A DNA stretch of 64,000 nt from an uncultured beta proteobacterium (GCA_902826155.1 CADEDU010000001.1:167070-231069), one strand, 5' to 3'. Shown: positions 33,127 through 42,344, counted from the first letter of the stretch. The notes: generated from the letters alone by a model not told the origin. Numbers and translations are program-made.

Positions 33127-33592
33127 GATTGGTTGGCTCCGCAGGTTCCGCATTCGCTGTTCGATTGACCACATCAAATGCAACGCCTGGGCCAGCTGCG
33201 CGGACATGCCGGCACACTCGTGAAGCAATTGGCGGGGTGAACCGAGGCAGGCCGCGGCAGGTGGAACCGGTGTGGGATTTCGCGCATGCGCCGCGTTCGC
33301 GCATACGGACCGCGAACAAACGACGTGTGGTTCTTTAGCGTCGGCGCAAAGCCCATGCCAAACGCATCACGAGCCTCGCTCGACTCGATCCGACCCGATT
33401 GACGCGCCAACGCGGGCCACCAGCGAATTGCGCGGGTTCGCGGACGTTTTTCGGCAGATCTCGCGGCTGGGATTGCTGCTTGGTGCTGCTGTGTGCCGTC
33501 TGGCCGTTGCGAACGACCGCACGCGTCAATCGTGCGTAATCAGTCCGGGATCACGCCATGCCCACTCGGCGCGACTGCAGTTGCAACCCGAC
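33127..33592. other. 466-bp region without a recognised gene
   Basis: This stretch lies between the panC stop and the start of the small anchored-protein gene (both minus strand). Short open frames exist but show no recognisable domain or start signal. I see no tRNA, no strong hairpin with a T-run and no clear promoter hexamers. The promoter of the 32647 gene and the end of the panC transcript must lie here. Confidence 0.4.
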
Positions 33593-34426
33593 TCAAGCGG
33601 TGATTTCGATGTTGTCGATGAGGCGCGTGTTGCCCAGGCGCGCCGCTGCGACAATTACCAGCGCGCGATCGTCCGCCGCGGGTGGTGCCAGATCATGCTG
33701 ACGGCGCACGCTGATGTAGTCGGGCTGCCAGCCATGTGCGCGCAGCGTCGCGACTGCCTGCGCTTCCAGCGGGGCGAACTGCCGCTCGCCGTGAACGATT
33801 GCAGCGGCCACGTCGTGCAGCGTGCTATGCAGGCGCGTGGCCTCGTCGCGCTCGGCCTCCGACAGATAACTATTGCGCGAAGACAGTGCCAGGCCGTCGT
33901 CCGCGCGGATCGTATCCACGGCGACGACGTTGATCGGCAGATTCAGTTCGCGGACCATGCGCTCGATGATGCGCAGCTGCTGGTAGTCCTTCTTGCCGAA
34001 GAACGCGTAACGCGGCTGCACGATATTGAAGAGCTTCAGCACGACGGTGGCCATGCCGCGGAAAAATCCCGGTCGAAACTCGCCTTCCAGAATGTCGGCG
34101 AGCTCGGCGGCCGGCGCCACCATCATCGACTGCGGTTGCGGATACAGCTCTTTCTCGTCGGGCGCAAACAGGTAATCGACGCCCTCGCGGGCGAGCAGCG
34201 CGCAATCGGCGGCGAAGGTGCGCGGATAGCGATCGAAGTCCTCGCGTGGGCCGAACTGCAACCGGTTCACGAACAGCGTTACGACGGTAATGCGCGCGTG
34301 CGCGCGCGACTGGCGCACCAGCTCCACGTGTCCGGTGTGCAGATTGCCCATGGTCGGAACGACGCCAATGCCCGGTCGGTCCGCCAGCAGACCGCGCAGC
34401 GCCTCGATCGTTTCTACGACTTGCAT
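33593..34426 (-). CDS. panC: Pantoate--beta-alanine ligase
   Basis: A 277-residue PanC. It joins pantoate and beta-alanine with ATP to make pantothenate, the precursor of coenzyme A. Visible signatures are VVPTMGNLHTGHVELV (HIGH-like ATP site), TLFVNRLQFGPREDFDRYPR (usually VNPLQF), FFGKKDYQQLRIIERMV and GLALSSRNSYLS (KMSKS-like loop). Length and motif order match the family. The ATG at 34426 (MQVVETIEALR) is the family-like start; the longer open frame to 34573 overlaps folK. It is the last gene of the block that starts near 40.6 kb. Confidence 0.95.
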   Translation of the reverse strand: MQVVETIEALRGLLADRPGIGVVPTMGNLHTGHVELVRQSRAHARITVVTLFVNRLQFGPREDFDRYPRTFAADCALLAREGVDYLFAPDEKELYPQPQSMMVAPAAELADILEGEFRPGFFRGMATVVLKLFNIVQPRYAFFGKKDYQQLRIIERMVRELNLPINVVAVDTIRADDGLALSSRNSYLSEAERDEATRLHSTLHDVAAAIVHGERQFAPLEAQAVATLRAHGWQPDYISVRRQHDLAPPAADDRALVIVAAARLGNTRLIDNIEITA

Positions 34427-34533
34427 CCGGACCCTCGAATGATGCCGACCCCTCGGATGATTCCGACCTTCTATCAGCCGCAACATCGTTGCGGCGGCGA
34501 CTTTATCAGGCTGTCCGCGATCGGGGTGCTGGC

Positions 34534-35019
34534 TCACACCTGCCCGATACGCTCCACGCGCTGACCCCGGCACTGCTCGATCAGGCGCTGCGCTGATCCG
34601 CGCCCGGGAATGTAGATGTCGGGGGCGATCTCGATCAACGGTGCGAGCACGAACGCGCGCTCGTGCATTCGCGGATGAGGGACGGTGAGCGCTGCGCTGG
34701 CCTGCACCAGCTCACCATAGAGGAGGACATCCAGGTCAATCGTTCGCGGTGCATTGTCGAAGCTGCGAACGCGGCCGAGACGATCCTCGATCGCGAGCAA
34801 AGCACTCAGCAGAGCTTCGGCATCGAGGCTGGTGTCGACGGCAATGACGCCATTGATGAAATCGGGCTGTGCGGCGTAGCCGATCGGCGCGGAGCGGTAC
34901 CAGCCCGAACGCTTGACCACGAGTGTGGATGGCAGCGCGCCAATTGCATCGATGGCCTGCTCGAGCGTCGCAACCGGATCGCCAAGATTGGCACCGAGTG
35001 CGATGTAAGCGCGCGTCAT
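34534..35019 (-). CDS. folK: 2-amino-4-hydroxy-6-hydroxymethyldihydropteridine pyrophosphokinase
   Basis: A 161-residue HPPK. It transfers pyrophosphate from ATP to 6-hydroxymethyl-dihydropterin in folate synthesis. The sequence starts AYIALGANLGDP, has RSAPIGYAAQPDFINGV, and carries the signature RTIDLDVLLYG followed by VPHPRMHERAFVLAPL. It lies 12 bp after pcnB in the same direction, a common betaproteobacterial arrangement, with panC downstream after 107 bp. Confidence 0.95.
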   Translation of the reverse strand: MTRAYIALGANLGDPVATLEQAIDAIGALPSTLVVKRSGWYRSAPIGYAAQPDFINGVIAVDTSLDAEALLSALLAIEDRLGRVRSFDNAPRTIDLDVLLYGELVQASAALTVPHPRMHERAFVLAPLIEIAPDIYIPGRGSAQRLIEQCRGQRVERIGQV

Positions 35020-35031
35020 CGGCGCGGCGCT

Positions 35032-36408
35032 TCAGGCGGCGCCGCTGCCTGGGGGTAGCGCTTCCGGCGCTGGATTGCCGGCGGGTGCTGCGGCCTGATC
35101 GCCCTGATCCGATGCGGGCCGACGCCGACGCCGCCGGCGCTTGCGTTCAGTCGTGCCGCGCGGTGGTGCCAGCATTTCGCTGCGCTCGGCGTCCGAAGCC
35201 TCCTGAAACCGGGTCCACCACTCGACCAGTTCGGCGGCGGCCTCGCCGCTGGCCGCGCGCAACGCGAGAAAATCGAATGCCGCCCGAAACCGCGGGTGAC
35301 TCAACAGGAGCAGTGGCCGCTTGTTGGCGCGGCCCTCGAAACGCGGCTGCAGCGACCAGATCTCGCGCATCGTCGCGGTGAAGCGTCGTGGGATCGCGAG
35401 TTTGTCGGTTTGCTGGTCGAGCACTTCGTCCATCGCGGTGAGCAGTGCGGGGATGCTGCGCTCACCCCGATCCTGGCGTGCTTTCCACGCGGCCAGCACC
35501 TCGTGCCACAGCAGCGCCGCGAGCAGGAAGGCGGGCGACACGCCGCGATCGTCGCGGATGCGCTGGTCGGTCTGCTCAAGTGCGAGATTGACGAACTTCT
35601 CGCCCAGCGGCTGTTCGAGGATTACATCGAGCATCGGCAGCATGCCGCGGTGCAGCCCTTCGGTGCGCAGCCGGTGCACGCAGGCATGCGCGTGACCCGA
35701 CAGAAGCAGCTTCTGCATCTCGTCGAACAGGCGTGCTGCCGGGACGTTCTCGACCAGCGGGGCCAGCCGTCCGATCGGCTCGCGCGTCTGCGGATCGATG
35801 TCGAAGCCGAGCTTCGCGGCGAAGCGCACTGCGCGCAGCATGCGCACCGGATCTTCACGATAGCGTGGCTCGGCATCGCCGATCATGCGCACGCTCTTGC
35901 GCTTGAGGTCGGCCGCGCCGCGATGGAAGTCGAGCACCGTTTCGGTGGCCGGATCGTAGTAGAGCGCGTTGATCGTGAAGTCGCGCCGTGCGGCGTCCTG
36001 TTCGCGGTTGCCGAACACGTTGTCGCGCAATACGCGACCGTGCTCGTCGGTTTCGGACGCGTGTTCCGCGCGAAACGTCGACACCTCGACCACTTCGTTG
36101 CCGAACAGGGCGTGCACGAGCTTGAAGCGCCGGCCGATCAGCCGCGAGCGCCGGATGCAGCGATGCACTTCCTCGGGGGTCGCATTGGTGGCGACGTCGA
36201 AGTCCTTGGGCTGCACGCCCAGCATCAGATCGCGCACCGCGCCGCCGACGACGTAGGCCTCGAAGCCTGCTTCGCGCAGTGCTTCACAAACCTTGCGTGA
36301 GCCAGGGCTGATCCGATCGCGGGTGATGCCGTGCTTCTCGAGCGGAACGACAGTCGGTTTGCGGCCGTCGGGAAGCCGGAATACCTTGCGAATGAACCGT
36401 TTGATCAA
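35032..36408 (-). CDS. pcnB: Poly(A) polymerase I
   Basis: A 458-residue PcnB of the class II nucleotidyltransferase family, which adds 3' poly(A) tails to RNA and promotes decay. The catalytic core is YVVGGAVRDLMLGVQPKDFDVATNA (split here only for reading), with metal-binding Asp residues in KDFDVAT. RRDFTINALYYDP and the RYREDPVRMLRAVRFAAKLGF segment follow. The C-terminal tail is highly basic (KRRRRRRRRPAS), typical of the enzyme's RNA-binding arm. The start is TTG at 36408: an in-frame stop lies 15 bp upstream, and the resulting MIKRFIRKVF matches the family start. No clear Shine-Dalgarno is visible. Confidence 0.94.
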   Translation of the reverse strand: MIKRFIRKVFRLPDGRKPTVVPLEKHGITRDRISPGSRKVCEALREAGFEAYVVGGAVRDLMLGVQPKDFDVATNATPEEVHRCIRRSRLIGRRFKLVHALFGNEVVEVSTFRAEHASETDEHGRVLRDNVFGNREQDAARRDFTINALYYDPATETVLDFHRGAADLKRKSVRMIGDAEPRYREDPVRMLRAVRFAAKLGFDIDPQTREPIGRLAPLVENVPAARLFDEMQKLLLSGHAHACVHRLRTEGLHRGMLPMLDVILEQPLGEKFVNLALEQTDQRIRDDRGVSPAFLLAALLWHEVLAAWKARQDRGERSIPALLTAMDEVLDQQTDKLAIPRRFTATMREIWSLQPRFEGRANKRPLLLLSHPRFRAAFDFLALRAASGEAAAELVEWWTRFQEASDAERSEMLAPPRGTTERKRRRRRRRPASDQGDQAAAPAGNPAPEALPPGSGAA

Positions 36409-36423
36409 CGGTGGTCCGATCGG

Positions 36424-37179
36424 TCAGGGCTTAGGGATCGGCCCCTCTACCGCGCAGCCGTACAGAGTATCGAGCGACTTGCGGGTAACGACTTGCGCAA
36501 TGGGGCCTTGTTGGAAGTGCCCGGAATCATACATCAACAGTGCATGACTACAGTGCGGCAGGGCCCGCAACGGATCGTGGACGGTGCACACGATCGTGCG
36601 CCCCGCTCGGGCGAGCTGTGACAGAACACGCAGCGTGAGCGCCTGATGCGCCAGATCGAGGTGGTTGAGCGGCTCGTCGAGCAATATGCGCGGCGTGTCC
36701 TGTGCGAGCACCTGCGCCAGTCGCGCACGCTGGCGTTCTCCCCCGGAAAGCGTGCGAAACGCCCGCTCGGCCAATCCACCCAGTTCGAGCAGCGACAATA
36801 CCTGCTCGACGGTCCCGGTGTGCGAGTCGTTAGTGGTGTAGGCGAGGTGTGACCTCATTCCGTTCCGATAGGGCAGTCGGGCGAGCGTCACGTACTCGCG
36901 GACCGATCCCCAGTAGTCGGCTGTGTCGTCCTGCAACAACAACGCGAGCCTGCGGGCTCGAGCACGCGCGGCAATCGTCGCGACCGGCGTGCCGTCGATG
37001 GCGACCAGCCCCTCATCGGGCTTGCGCAACCCCGCGAGCGTGCGCAGCAGCAGGGTCTTGCCCGCGCCGTTGCGACCGAGCACTGCCCAAAGCTGGCCGG
37101 ACTCGAATGAGAGCGTGGCGCGTTCCAGCAGCGTGCGGCCGGTGACTTGAATGGTGAGGTCGGACGTCGACAGTGTCAT
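36424..37179 (-). CDS. ABC transporter ATPase of the BtuD/FecE/HmuV type
   Basis: A 251-residue ATPase with Walker A GRNGAGKTLLLRTLAG, Q-loop LLLQDDTADY, signature LSGGERQRARLAQVLAQ and Walker B RILLDEPLNHLDLAHQ. These match cobalamin, heme and siderophore importers. It overlaps the permease stop by four bases (ATGA at 37176-37179). There is no periplasmic binding protein or TonB receptor nearby, so the substrate (cobalamin, heme or ferric siderophore) cannot be assigned. The pair interrupts the HAD-hydrolase/pcnB/folK gene order often kept in betaproteobacteria. Confidence 0.88.
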   Translation of the reverse strand: MTLSTSDLTIQVTGRTLLERATLSFESGQLWAVLGRNGAGKTLLLRTLAGLRKPDEGLVAIDGTPVATIAARARARRLALLLQDDTADYWGSVREYVTLARLPYRNGMRSHLAYTTNDSHTGTVEQVLSLLELGGLAERAFRTLSGGERQRARLAQVLAQDTPRILLDEPLNHLDLAHQALTLRVLSQLARAGRTIVCTVHDPLRALPHCSHALLMYDSGHFQQGPIAQVVTRKSLDTLYGCAVEGPIPKP

Positions 37180-38153
37180 CGCGTTCGCGCCACCAGCCAA
37201 AGCAGTACCGGTACACCGAGCAGCGCCGTTGCAATGCCCACCGGGATCTCGATCGGTGCGGCCGCACTGCGCGCGACGGTGTCGGCCAGCGTCACCAGCG
37301 TGCCTCCGGCAAGCGCCGCGAGCGGTACCAGCCAGCGATGCGCATGCACGCCGAGCAGGCGCAGCAGATGCGGTACCGCCAGACCGACGAAGCCGATCGC
37401 ACCGCCGATCAGGACTGCGCTTACGGTTGCGACGGCGGCGATGCTGAACGCAATGGTCTGCGTGCGCCCGACTGCCACGCCGAGCAGACGCGCCTGGTCA
37501 GGCCCGAGCGCGAGCGCATCGAGATCGGCGGCGATCGCGCTGGCCACGAATACAGCCGCGAACAAGGCCGGTATGGTGCTCCAGTGCAACGTCGCGCCTG
37601 CCAAGTCTCCGATCAGCCAATACAGCAGTCCAGGCAGTTGCGCAGTGGGAGCGAGCGTAAGCAGCAGGCTTACCAGTGCGCCGCACGCTGACGCGAGGCC
37701 CACGCCGACCAGAAGTACGCGATGGATGTCCCAGCCGGTGGCGCGCGCCGCGAAGGCGACCAACGCGCACGCGATCACGGCCGCACCAGCCAGTGCAGCC
37801 AGATGCAACGACCACGTACTCAATCCGGTGAGCATGCCGAGCATCGCGCCCACCGAAGCGCCGCCGGAGAGTCCGAGCACATAGGGATCGGCGAGCGGAT
37901 TGCGCAACAGGTTCTGCAGCAGCACGCCTGCCAGCGCGAGCATCGCGCCGGTTACGAAGGCGGCGCCGGCTCGCGGAATGCGCAGGCGCCAGACGATCTC
38001 GACGGTGGTGGCATCGGCACGGCCGACCAGAGCAGCCGCCCAGTTGTCCGCTTCGATGACCACGCTGCCGAACAGCGTCGCGGCAATGATCGAAAGCGGC
38101 GCGGCGACGATCAGCCCGGCAGCGACGATGGCCCGCGTGCTGAAGCTCGCCAC
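37176..38153 (-). CDS. FecCD/BtuC-type ABC importer permease
   Basis: A 325-residue permease with about ten TM helices. It carries the family landmarks RIPRAGAAFVTGAMLALAG, LLRNPLADPYVLGLSGGAS and GAIGFVGLAVPHLLRLLGV (coupling helix region). It would take up cobalamin, heme or an iron chelate with the ATPase encoded downstream. The start is taken as GTG at 38153, 10 bp after the HAD-hydrolase stop; the residues before it in the open frame lie inside the hydrolase gene. Shine-Dalgarno support is weak, so the exact start is uncertain. Confidence 0.87.
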   Translation of the reverse strand: MASFSTRAIVAAGLIVAAPLSIIAATLFGSVVIEADNWAAALVGRADATTVEIVWRLRIPRAGAAFVTGAMLALAGVLLQNLLRNPLADPYVLGLSGGASVGAMLGMLTGLSTWSLHLAALAGAAVIACALVAFAARATGWDIHRVLLVGVGLASACGALVSLLLTLAPTAQLPGLLYWLIGDLAGATLHWSTIPALFAAVFVASAIAADLDALALGPDQARLLGVAVGRTQTIAFSIAAVATVSAVLIGGAIGFVGLAVPHLLRLLGVHAHRWLVPLAALAGGTLVTLADTVARSAAAPIEIPVGIATALLGVPVLLWLVARTR

Positions 38154-38163
38154 GACGATGCGT

Positions 38164-38826
38164 TTAGTGCAGGGAAATGACCGGCCAGCCGCGCTCCCGC
38201 GCCAACGCGGCCAGACGATCGTCGGGATCGACCGCGACCGGATGCGTGACCTGTTCGAGCAGCGGCACGTCGTTGATCGAGTCGCTGTAGAACCATGACG
38301 CACGGAAATCGCCCAGCCGTTGGCCACGTTCCGCCAGCCATTGGTGTAGGCGTTCGACCTTGCCCTCCTTGAAGGTGGGCACGCCGTGCGGTTTGCCGGT
38401 GTATGCGCCGTCGCGCTGTTCCAGATCGGTGGCCAGCAGATGCGGGATGCCCAACTCGTCGGCGATCGGCCGGGTCACGAATGCGTTGGTGGCGGTGACG
38501 ATCGCGCTCAATCGCTCACGGGCCTGGTGCGCGGCCACCACTGCGCGCGCTCGCGCGGTGATCATCGGCCGGATCTTGCGTTGCATGAACTCGCGGTGCC
38601 AGGCGTCGAGCTGGCCGCGCGGATGCTGGGCCAGCGGCGCGAGCTGGAATTCGAGAAACTCGAAGATGTCGAGCGTGCCGGCCTTGTATTGGTCGAAGAA
38701 ATGCTGGTTGCGTGATTCGTAGCGCTCGCGTTCGAGCACGCCCAGTTCGATCAGGAACTGCGCCCATTCGTAGTCGCTGTCGCCGTGCAGAAGCGTGTTG
38801 TCCAGATCGAACAGAGCCAGTTCCAT
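38164..38826 (-). CDS. HAD-IB family hydrolase (SerB-like phosphatase)
   Basis: A 220-residue HAD superfamily hydrolase. It has motif I ALFDLDNTLLHGDSDYEW (nucleophile Asp in DLDNT), motif II in SAIVTATNAFV and motif III/IV in WFYSDSINDVPLLEQV. This subtype is annotated as phosphoserine phosphatase-like, but in betaproteobacteria it is usually found next to hda and pcnB, and its true substrate is not settled. The ATG at 38826 shares one base with the hda stop (TAATG), so it is translationally coupled to hda. Confidence 0.9.
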   Translation of the reverse strand: MELALFDLDNTLLHGDSDYEWAQFLIELGVLERERYESRNQHFFDQYKAGTLDIFEFLEFQLAPLAQHPRGQLDAWHREFMQRKIRPMITARARAVVAAHQARERLSAIVTATNAFVTRPIADELGIPHLLATDLEQRDGAYTGKPHGVPTFKEGKVERLHQWLAERGQRLGDFRASWFYSDSINDVPLLEQVTHPVAVDPDDRLAALARERGWPVISLH

Positions 38827-39506
38827 TACGGTTTCGATTGCGTGAGTTGTTGGAGGACGGTTCGGGCGAGCGGCAAGGTCAACGCGCGTTTGGTGGCGAG
38901 CGCATAGCGATCGAGAGCATCGAGTAGTGCGATCTGTGTGCCCAGATCGCGCTGCCCGCGATGCAGCAGATAGTCGAACAGCCCGTCGGGGACCGGCATG
39001 CGCCGCGCCGTGGCATGCGCTTGCATGGCGGCGCGCGTCTCGGCATCGGACAGCGCCACGACTTCGAAGATCACGCCCGAAGCGAAACGCGTCCGAAGAT
39101 CGTCGCGCAGCGTAAGTGAGCCGATTGGCCGATCCGCGCTGACGAGCATGCGTGCCTGGTGCGCGCGCAGCGACTGAAACGCCTCGAACCACGCCTGCTG
39201 CCGTTCCGGAGAGAGGAGATGGGCATCGTCGAGAGCGATCAAGCCATGCTCGGGAATCGCAGGGACGGCTGCATCGCCGGCAAGATAACGCGCTGCCTCG
39301 CCGTGCAGTGCGCTGGCTGCACGAAGCAGATGCGTGCGGCCCGAGCCGGCGGGACCCCAAAGCGCGATGACCGCGTGGGGAAATCCATCCGCGAGAAACG
39401 CATGCAAAGCGGCCAGTAGCGCTTCGTTGCGACCGACGATGAAGTTGTCGAACGTCGGCGCAGGCGGCGGCGCGAACTCCAGCACGAACTGCTCGAAAGG
39501 CTCCAT
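38826..39506 (-). CDS. hda: DnaA regulatory inactivator Hda
   Basis: A 226-residue AAA+ protein of the DnaA/Hda group without the DnaA DNA-binding domain. It has PTFDNFIVGRNEALLAALHA at the start, a Walker A variant GPAGSGRTHLL, Walker B LIALDDAH and the arginine region LRDDLRTRFASG. With the beta clamp it stimulates ATP hydrolysis by DnaA after replication initiation. The N-terminal QFVLEF stretch is consistent with a clamp-binding motif. ATG 39506 shares a base with the stop of the AI-2E transporter gene (TGATG); order perM-like, hda, HAD hydrolase is a common betaproteobacterial arrangement. Confidence 0.93.
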   Translation of the reverse strand: MEPFEQFVLEFAPPPAPTFDNFIVGRNEALLAALHAFLADGFPHAVIALWGPAGSGRTHLLRAASALHGEAARYLAGDAAVPAIPEHGLIALDDAHLLSPERQQAWFEAFQSLRAHQARMLVSADRPIGSLTLRDDLRTRFASGVIFEVVALSDAETRAAMQAHATARRMPVPDGLFDYLLHRGQRDLGTQIALLDALDRYALATKRALTLPLARTVLQQLTQSKP

Positions 39507-40603
39507 CAGCCGTGATTGCGATACAGATCGCTGGCGAAGTAGCGGGCGCGCAGGTGGCGCAGCGCGACCAGGAGCACCGCGCTCGCCGGCAACGCGACCA
39601 GCAGCCCAGTGAACCCGAACAGCTGGCCGAAGGCAAGCAGGGCGAAGATCACCGCGATCGGATGCAGCCCGATGCGTTCGCCGACGAGCTTCGGGGTAGC
39701 GAAATTGCCTTCGATCACCTGCCCGGTCACGAACACCACCCAGACCCAGACCACGCTGGTGAATGTGTCGAACTGCATCAGCGCCGCAACGCTTGCCAGG
39801 ATGAAGCCGGTTGCCGCACCGACGTACGGTACGAATACCAGCAGCCCGGTGAGAATGCCGATCGGCAGAAAGTAGGTGAGTCCGGTGAACCACAAACCGA
39901 GCGTATAGAACAGCGCCATCGCGCCGATGACGAGCATCTGCCCGTGCAGATACTGGCCGAGGGCATAGTCCGCTTCCCGAAACAGCCCCACGACCGAACC
40001 TTTCCACCGCCGTGGGATCAGCAGCCGCGACTGGCGGATGATGCGCGGCCAATCGCGCAGCACGAAGAACAGCACCACCGGCACCAGCACGGCGTTGGCG
40101 AACAGGCCGAGCAGTCCCAGTCCGCCCATGCGCAGCGAGGTGAGCACGCGCCCGCCGAGGCCTTCACTCGTCTGCAGCGCGTCGCTGATGGCTTCCTTGA
40201 TCGAGGCCGGATCGAGCCGCAGGTTGGTACCCAGCCGTGCGTTGATCCACGGTGCGACGTGCGTGTTGAGCCGCTCGAGCCAGCCGGGCAATTCGCGCGC
40301 GAGTTGCTGGATCTCCGTCACGAACAGCGGCAGCACGATCAGCACCAGCAGCACCAGAAGCGCGAGTACGAGCAGCATTGCGAGCAGCACTGCCAGGGTG
40401 CGCGGCACGCGCCAACGTCGCAGCCGGCGTACCACCGGCTCGAGCATGTAGGCGATCACCGCCGCCAGGAAAAACGGCGTGAGGACGGTTCGCAGCTCGT
40501 AGAACAGCAGCAGCAGCGCGAGGCCGACGGCGATCCACACACCAAATGCGCGCCAGCGCGGTGCGGAGGATGCAGCATCAACTCCAGTAGAATCGGTCGT
40601 CAT
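39506..40603 (-). CDS. AI-2E (PerM/YdgG-type) family membrane protein
   Basis: A 365-residue polytopic protein with about seven or eight TM segments. It shows the family pattern: an N-terminal TM pair (VWIAVGLALLLLFYELRTVL, TPFFLAAVIAYMLEPVVRRL), a soluble middle part, and a C-terminal TM block with LPIGILTGLLVFVPYVGAAT and GERIGLHPIAVIFALL. Members are exporters or antiporters of varied, mostly unproven, substrates. ATG 40603 (MTTDSTGV) is preferred to the longer frame reaching 40675, which would extend into the purM promoter. It is divergent from purM, a typical arrangement. Confidence 0.9.
   Translation of the reverse strand: MTTDSTGVDAASSAPRWRAFGVWIAVGLALLLLFYELRTVLTPFFLAAVIAYMLEPVVRRLRRWRVPRTLAVLLAMLLVLALLVLLVLIVLPLFVTEIQQLARELPGWLERLNTHVAPWINARLGTNLRLDPASIKEAISDALQTSEGLGGRVLTSLRMGGLGLLGLFANAVLVPVVLFFVLRDWPRIIRQSRLLIPRRWKGSVVGLFREADYALGQYLHGQMLVIGAMALFYTLGLWFTGLTYFLPIGILTGLLVFVPYVGAATGFILASVAALMQFDTFTSVVWVWVVFVTGQVIEGNFATPKLVGERIGLHPIAVIFALLAFGQLFGFTGLLVALPASAVLLVALRHLRARYFASDLYRNHG
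40588..40593 (+). promoter_or_regulatory. Possible -10 hexamer (TAGAAT) for purM
   Basis: TAGAAT on the plus strand, 120 bp before the purM ATG and inside the first codons of the divergent AI-2E gene. A similar hexamer precedes dnaE. No convincing -35 lies 17 bp upstream, so the call is weak. Confidence 0.25.
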
Positions 40604-40713
40604 CGCAGCCGCAACTCTAGCAGGCTGTCGCGAAACGCCTCGCGATTCCCGACTTCGACGCATCGTCGGCGTCATCTGCGCTGGCCCGCTTTCGCGGCAG
40701 TCGAGGCATCTTC

Positions 40714-41745
40714 ATGGCCAAAGGACTCTCCTATCGCGACGCCGGCGTCGACATCGATGCCGGCGATGCCCTGGTCGATCGCATCAAGCCCTTCGCCAGG
40801 CGCACGATGCGCCCCGAGGTGCTGGCCGGCATCGGCGGATTCGGCGCACTCTGCGAAATCCCGAAAAAGTATCGCGACCCGGTGCTGGTGTCGGGCACCG
40901 ACGGGGTCGGCACCAAGCTCAAGCTCGCGTTCGAGTTGAACAAGCACGACACGATCGGCATCGATCTGGTGGCGATGAGCGTCAACGACGTGCTGGTGCA
41001 GGGCGCCGAACCGTTGTTCTTTCTCGACTACTTCGCCTGCGGAAAACTCGAGGTGGCGGTGGCGGCCGATGTGATTTCGGGCGTCGCGCGTGGCTGCGAG
41101 CTGGCCGGATGCGCCCTGGTCGGCGGCGAAACCGCCGAGATGCCCGGCATGTACGCGGACGGTGAATACGATTTGGCTGGTTTCGCGGTCGGCGTGGTCG
41201 AACGCTCGCGCATCATCGACGGCAAGGCAATCGCTGCCGGCGATGCTGTGCTCGGCCTGCGATCTAGCGGGCCGCATTCCAACGGCTATTCGCTGATCCG
41301 ACGCATCATCGAGCGCGCGCAGGCCGATCTGGCGCAACCGTTCGAGGGCACCACGCTTGGGGCAGCGCTGCTCGAGCCGACGCGTATCTACGTCAAGCCG
41401 GTGCTGGCGCTGCGCGAGCAGATCGAGTTGAAAGGGCTGGCGCACATCACCGGCGGCGGGTTGGTGGAGAACGTGCCGCGCGTGCTGCCTGATCACCTGA
41501 AGGCCGTTCTCGAGCGGCGCACCTGGATCCGACCGGCGATCTTCGACTGGCTACAGCAGGCCGGCGAAGTCGCCGATGCCGAGATGCATCGGGTGTTCAA
41601 CTGCGGCATCGGCATGGTCATCATCGTTGCCCCGCAGCATGCCGCTGGCGCACTGCAGATGCTGCAAGGCGCCGGCGTCGACGCGACGCGCATCGGCACG
41701 ATCGAACCACGCGCCGCCGCCGACCCTGCGACCGAAGTCCGCTGA
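40714..41745 (+). CDS. purM: Phosphoribosylformylglycinamidine cyclo-ligase (AIR synthetase)
   Basis: A 343-residue PurM. It closes the imidazole ring of FGAM with ATP to form AIR in purine synthesis. Signatures include [20 protein letters not shown] at the N-terminus, [15 protein letters not shown] (ATP-binding), [32 protein letters not shown] and [16 protein letters not shown]. Length and order agree with the family. Divergent from the AI-2E/hda block. Confidence 0.96.
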   Translation: MAKGLSYRDAGVDIDAGDALVDRIKPFARRTMRPEVLAGIGGFGALCEIPKKYRDPVLVSGTDGVGTKLKLAFELNKHDTIGIDLVAMSVNDVLVQGAEPLFFLDYFACGKLEVAVAADVISGVARGCELAGCALVGGETAEMPGMYADGEYDLAGFAVGVVERSRIIDGKAIAAGDAVLGLRSSGPHSNGYSLIRRIIERAQADLAQPFEGTTLGAALLEPTRIYVKPVLALREQIELKGLAHITGGGLVENVPRVLPDHLKAVLERRTWIRPAIFDWLQQAGEVADAEMHRVFNCGIGMVIIVAPQHAAGALQMLQGAGVDATRIGTIEPRAAADPATEVR

Positions 41746-41882
41746 TTTCTGTAGTGGTGCGCTGAGGCAAGCGTCACGCATTTTGGATGCGATTGCGTCC
41801 GAGTTCCTCGCGACCGTTGGCCGGTGCAGTTAGCGTGCGGACACATTCCTTACGTTGCGGAGGCACCGAGGCAGGTGTCGTG

Positions 41883-42308
41883 ATGGCAACGACGAACCAC
41901 TCCAGACGAGCGCGCAAACGATCGCACCGTTCGGTTTCCCGGCGGCTGGCGATCTTGCGCCGTTTCCGCGCGCAGAGCCGTTCATCCTGGCGCCGGTTGT
42001 GGTTCTGGACGATCGTCCTCGTCACGGCGCTGGGGGCCGAGATCTATCTCTCGGCCCAGAAGCTCGCCGATCATCCGGACTACCGCATCGTCGACTACAT
42101 CGCGATCGGCGTGGTGTTGATCGCGGCGCTGATGCTGATCGTGGTCACGCGCAGCAAGTTGCGCTGCCCGGGCTGCCGCGCGCCGATCGCCAACCCCTAC
42201 GGCGGGCGCACGCTCGCCTCGTGCGTCTGTTCCAACTGCGGCGCGCGGCTGGGCGCCGATGCCGCGACGGTCACGCCGCAGGAACTGTCGCGCCAACGCA
42301 CCGATTGA
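41883..42308 (+). CDS. Two-TM membrane protein with a C-terminal zinc ribbon, unknown function
   Basis: About 141 residues: a very basic N-terminus (RRARKRSHRSVSRR), two TM helices (WFWTIVLVTALGAEIYLSAQ; YIAIGVVLIAALMLIVVT), then a four-Cys ribbon with CPGC and CSNC knuckles (CPGCRAPIANPYGG and VCSNCGARLG), probably cytoplasmic. I recognise no named family. The frame is open from 41787; the ATG at 41883 places the basic N-terminus first. It stands between purM and dnaE on the same strand, with gaps of 137 and 190 bp. Confidence 0.6.
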   Translation: MATTNHSRRARKRSHRSVSRRLAILRRFRAQSRSSWRRLWFWTIVLVTALGAEIYLSAQKLADHPDYRIVDYIAIGVVLIAALMLIVVTRSKLRCPGCRAPIANPYGGRTLASCVCSNCGARLGADAATVTPQELSRQRTD

Positions 42309-42344
42309 TACCGCGCCCCGCGCTGATTCGCGCGACGGCGATGG

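Noticed and set aside
36424..38153. Horizontal island carrying the BtuDC-like pair
   Set aside because: Base composition and codon use look like the neighbours, and there are no flanking repeats or mobility genes; insertion relative to common synteny is the only sign.
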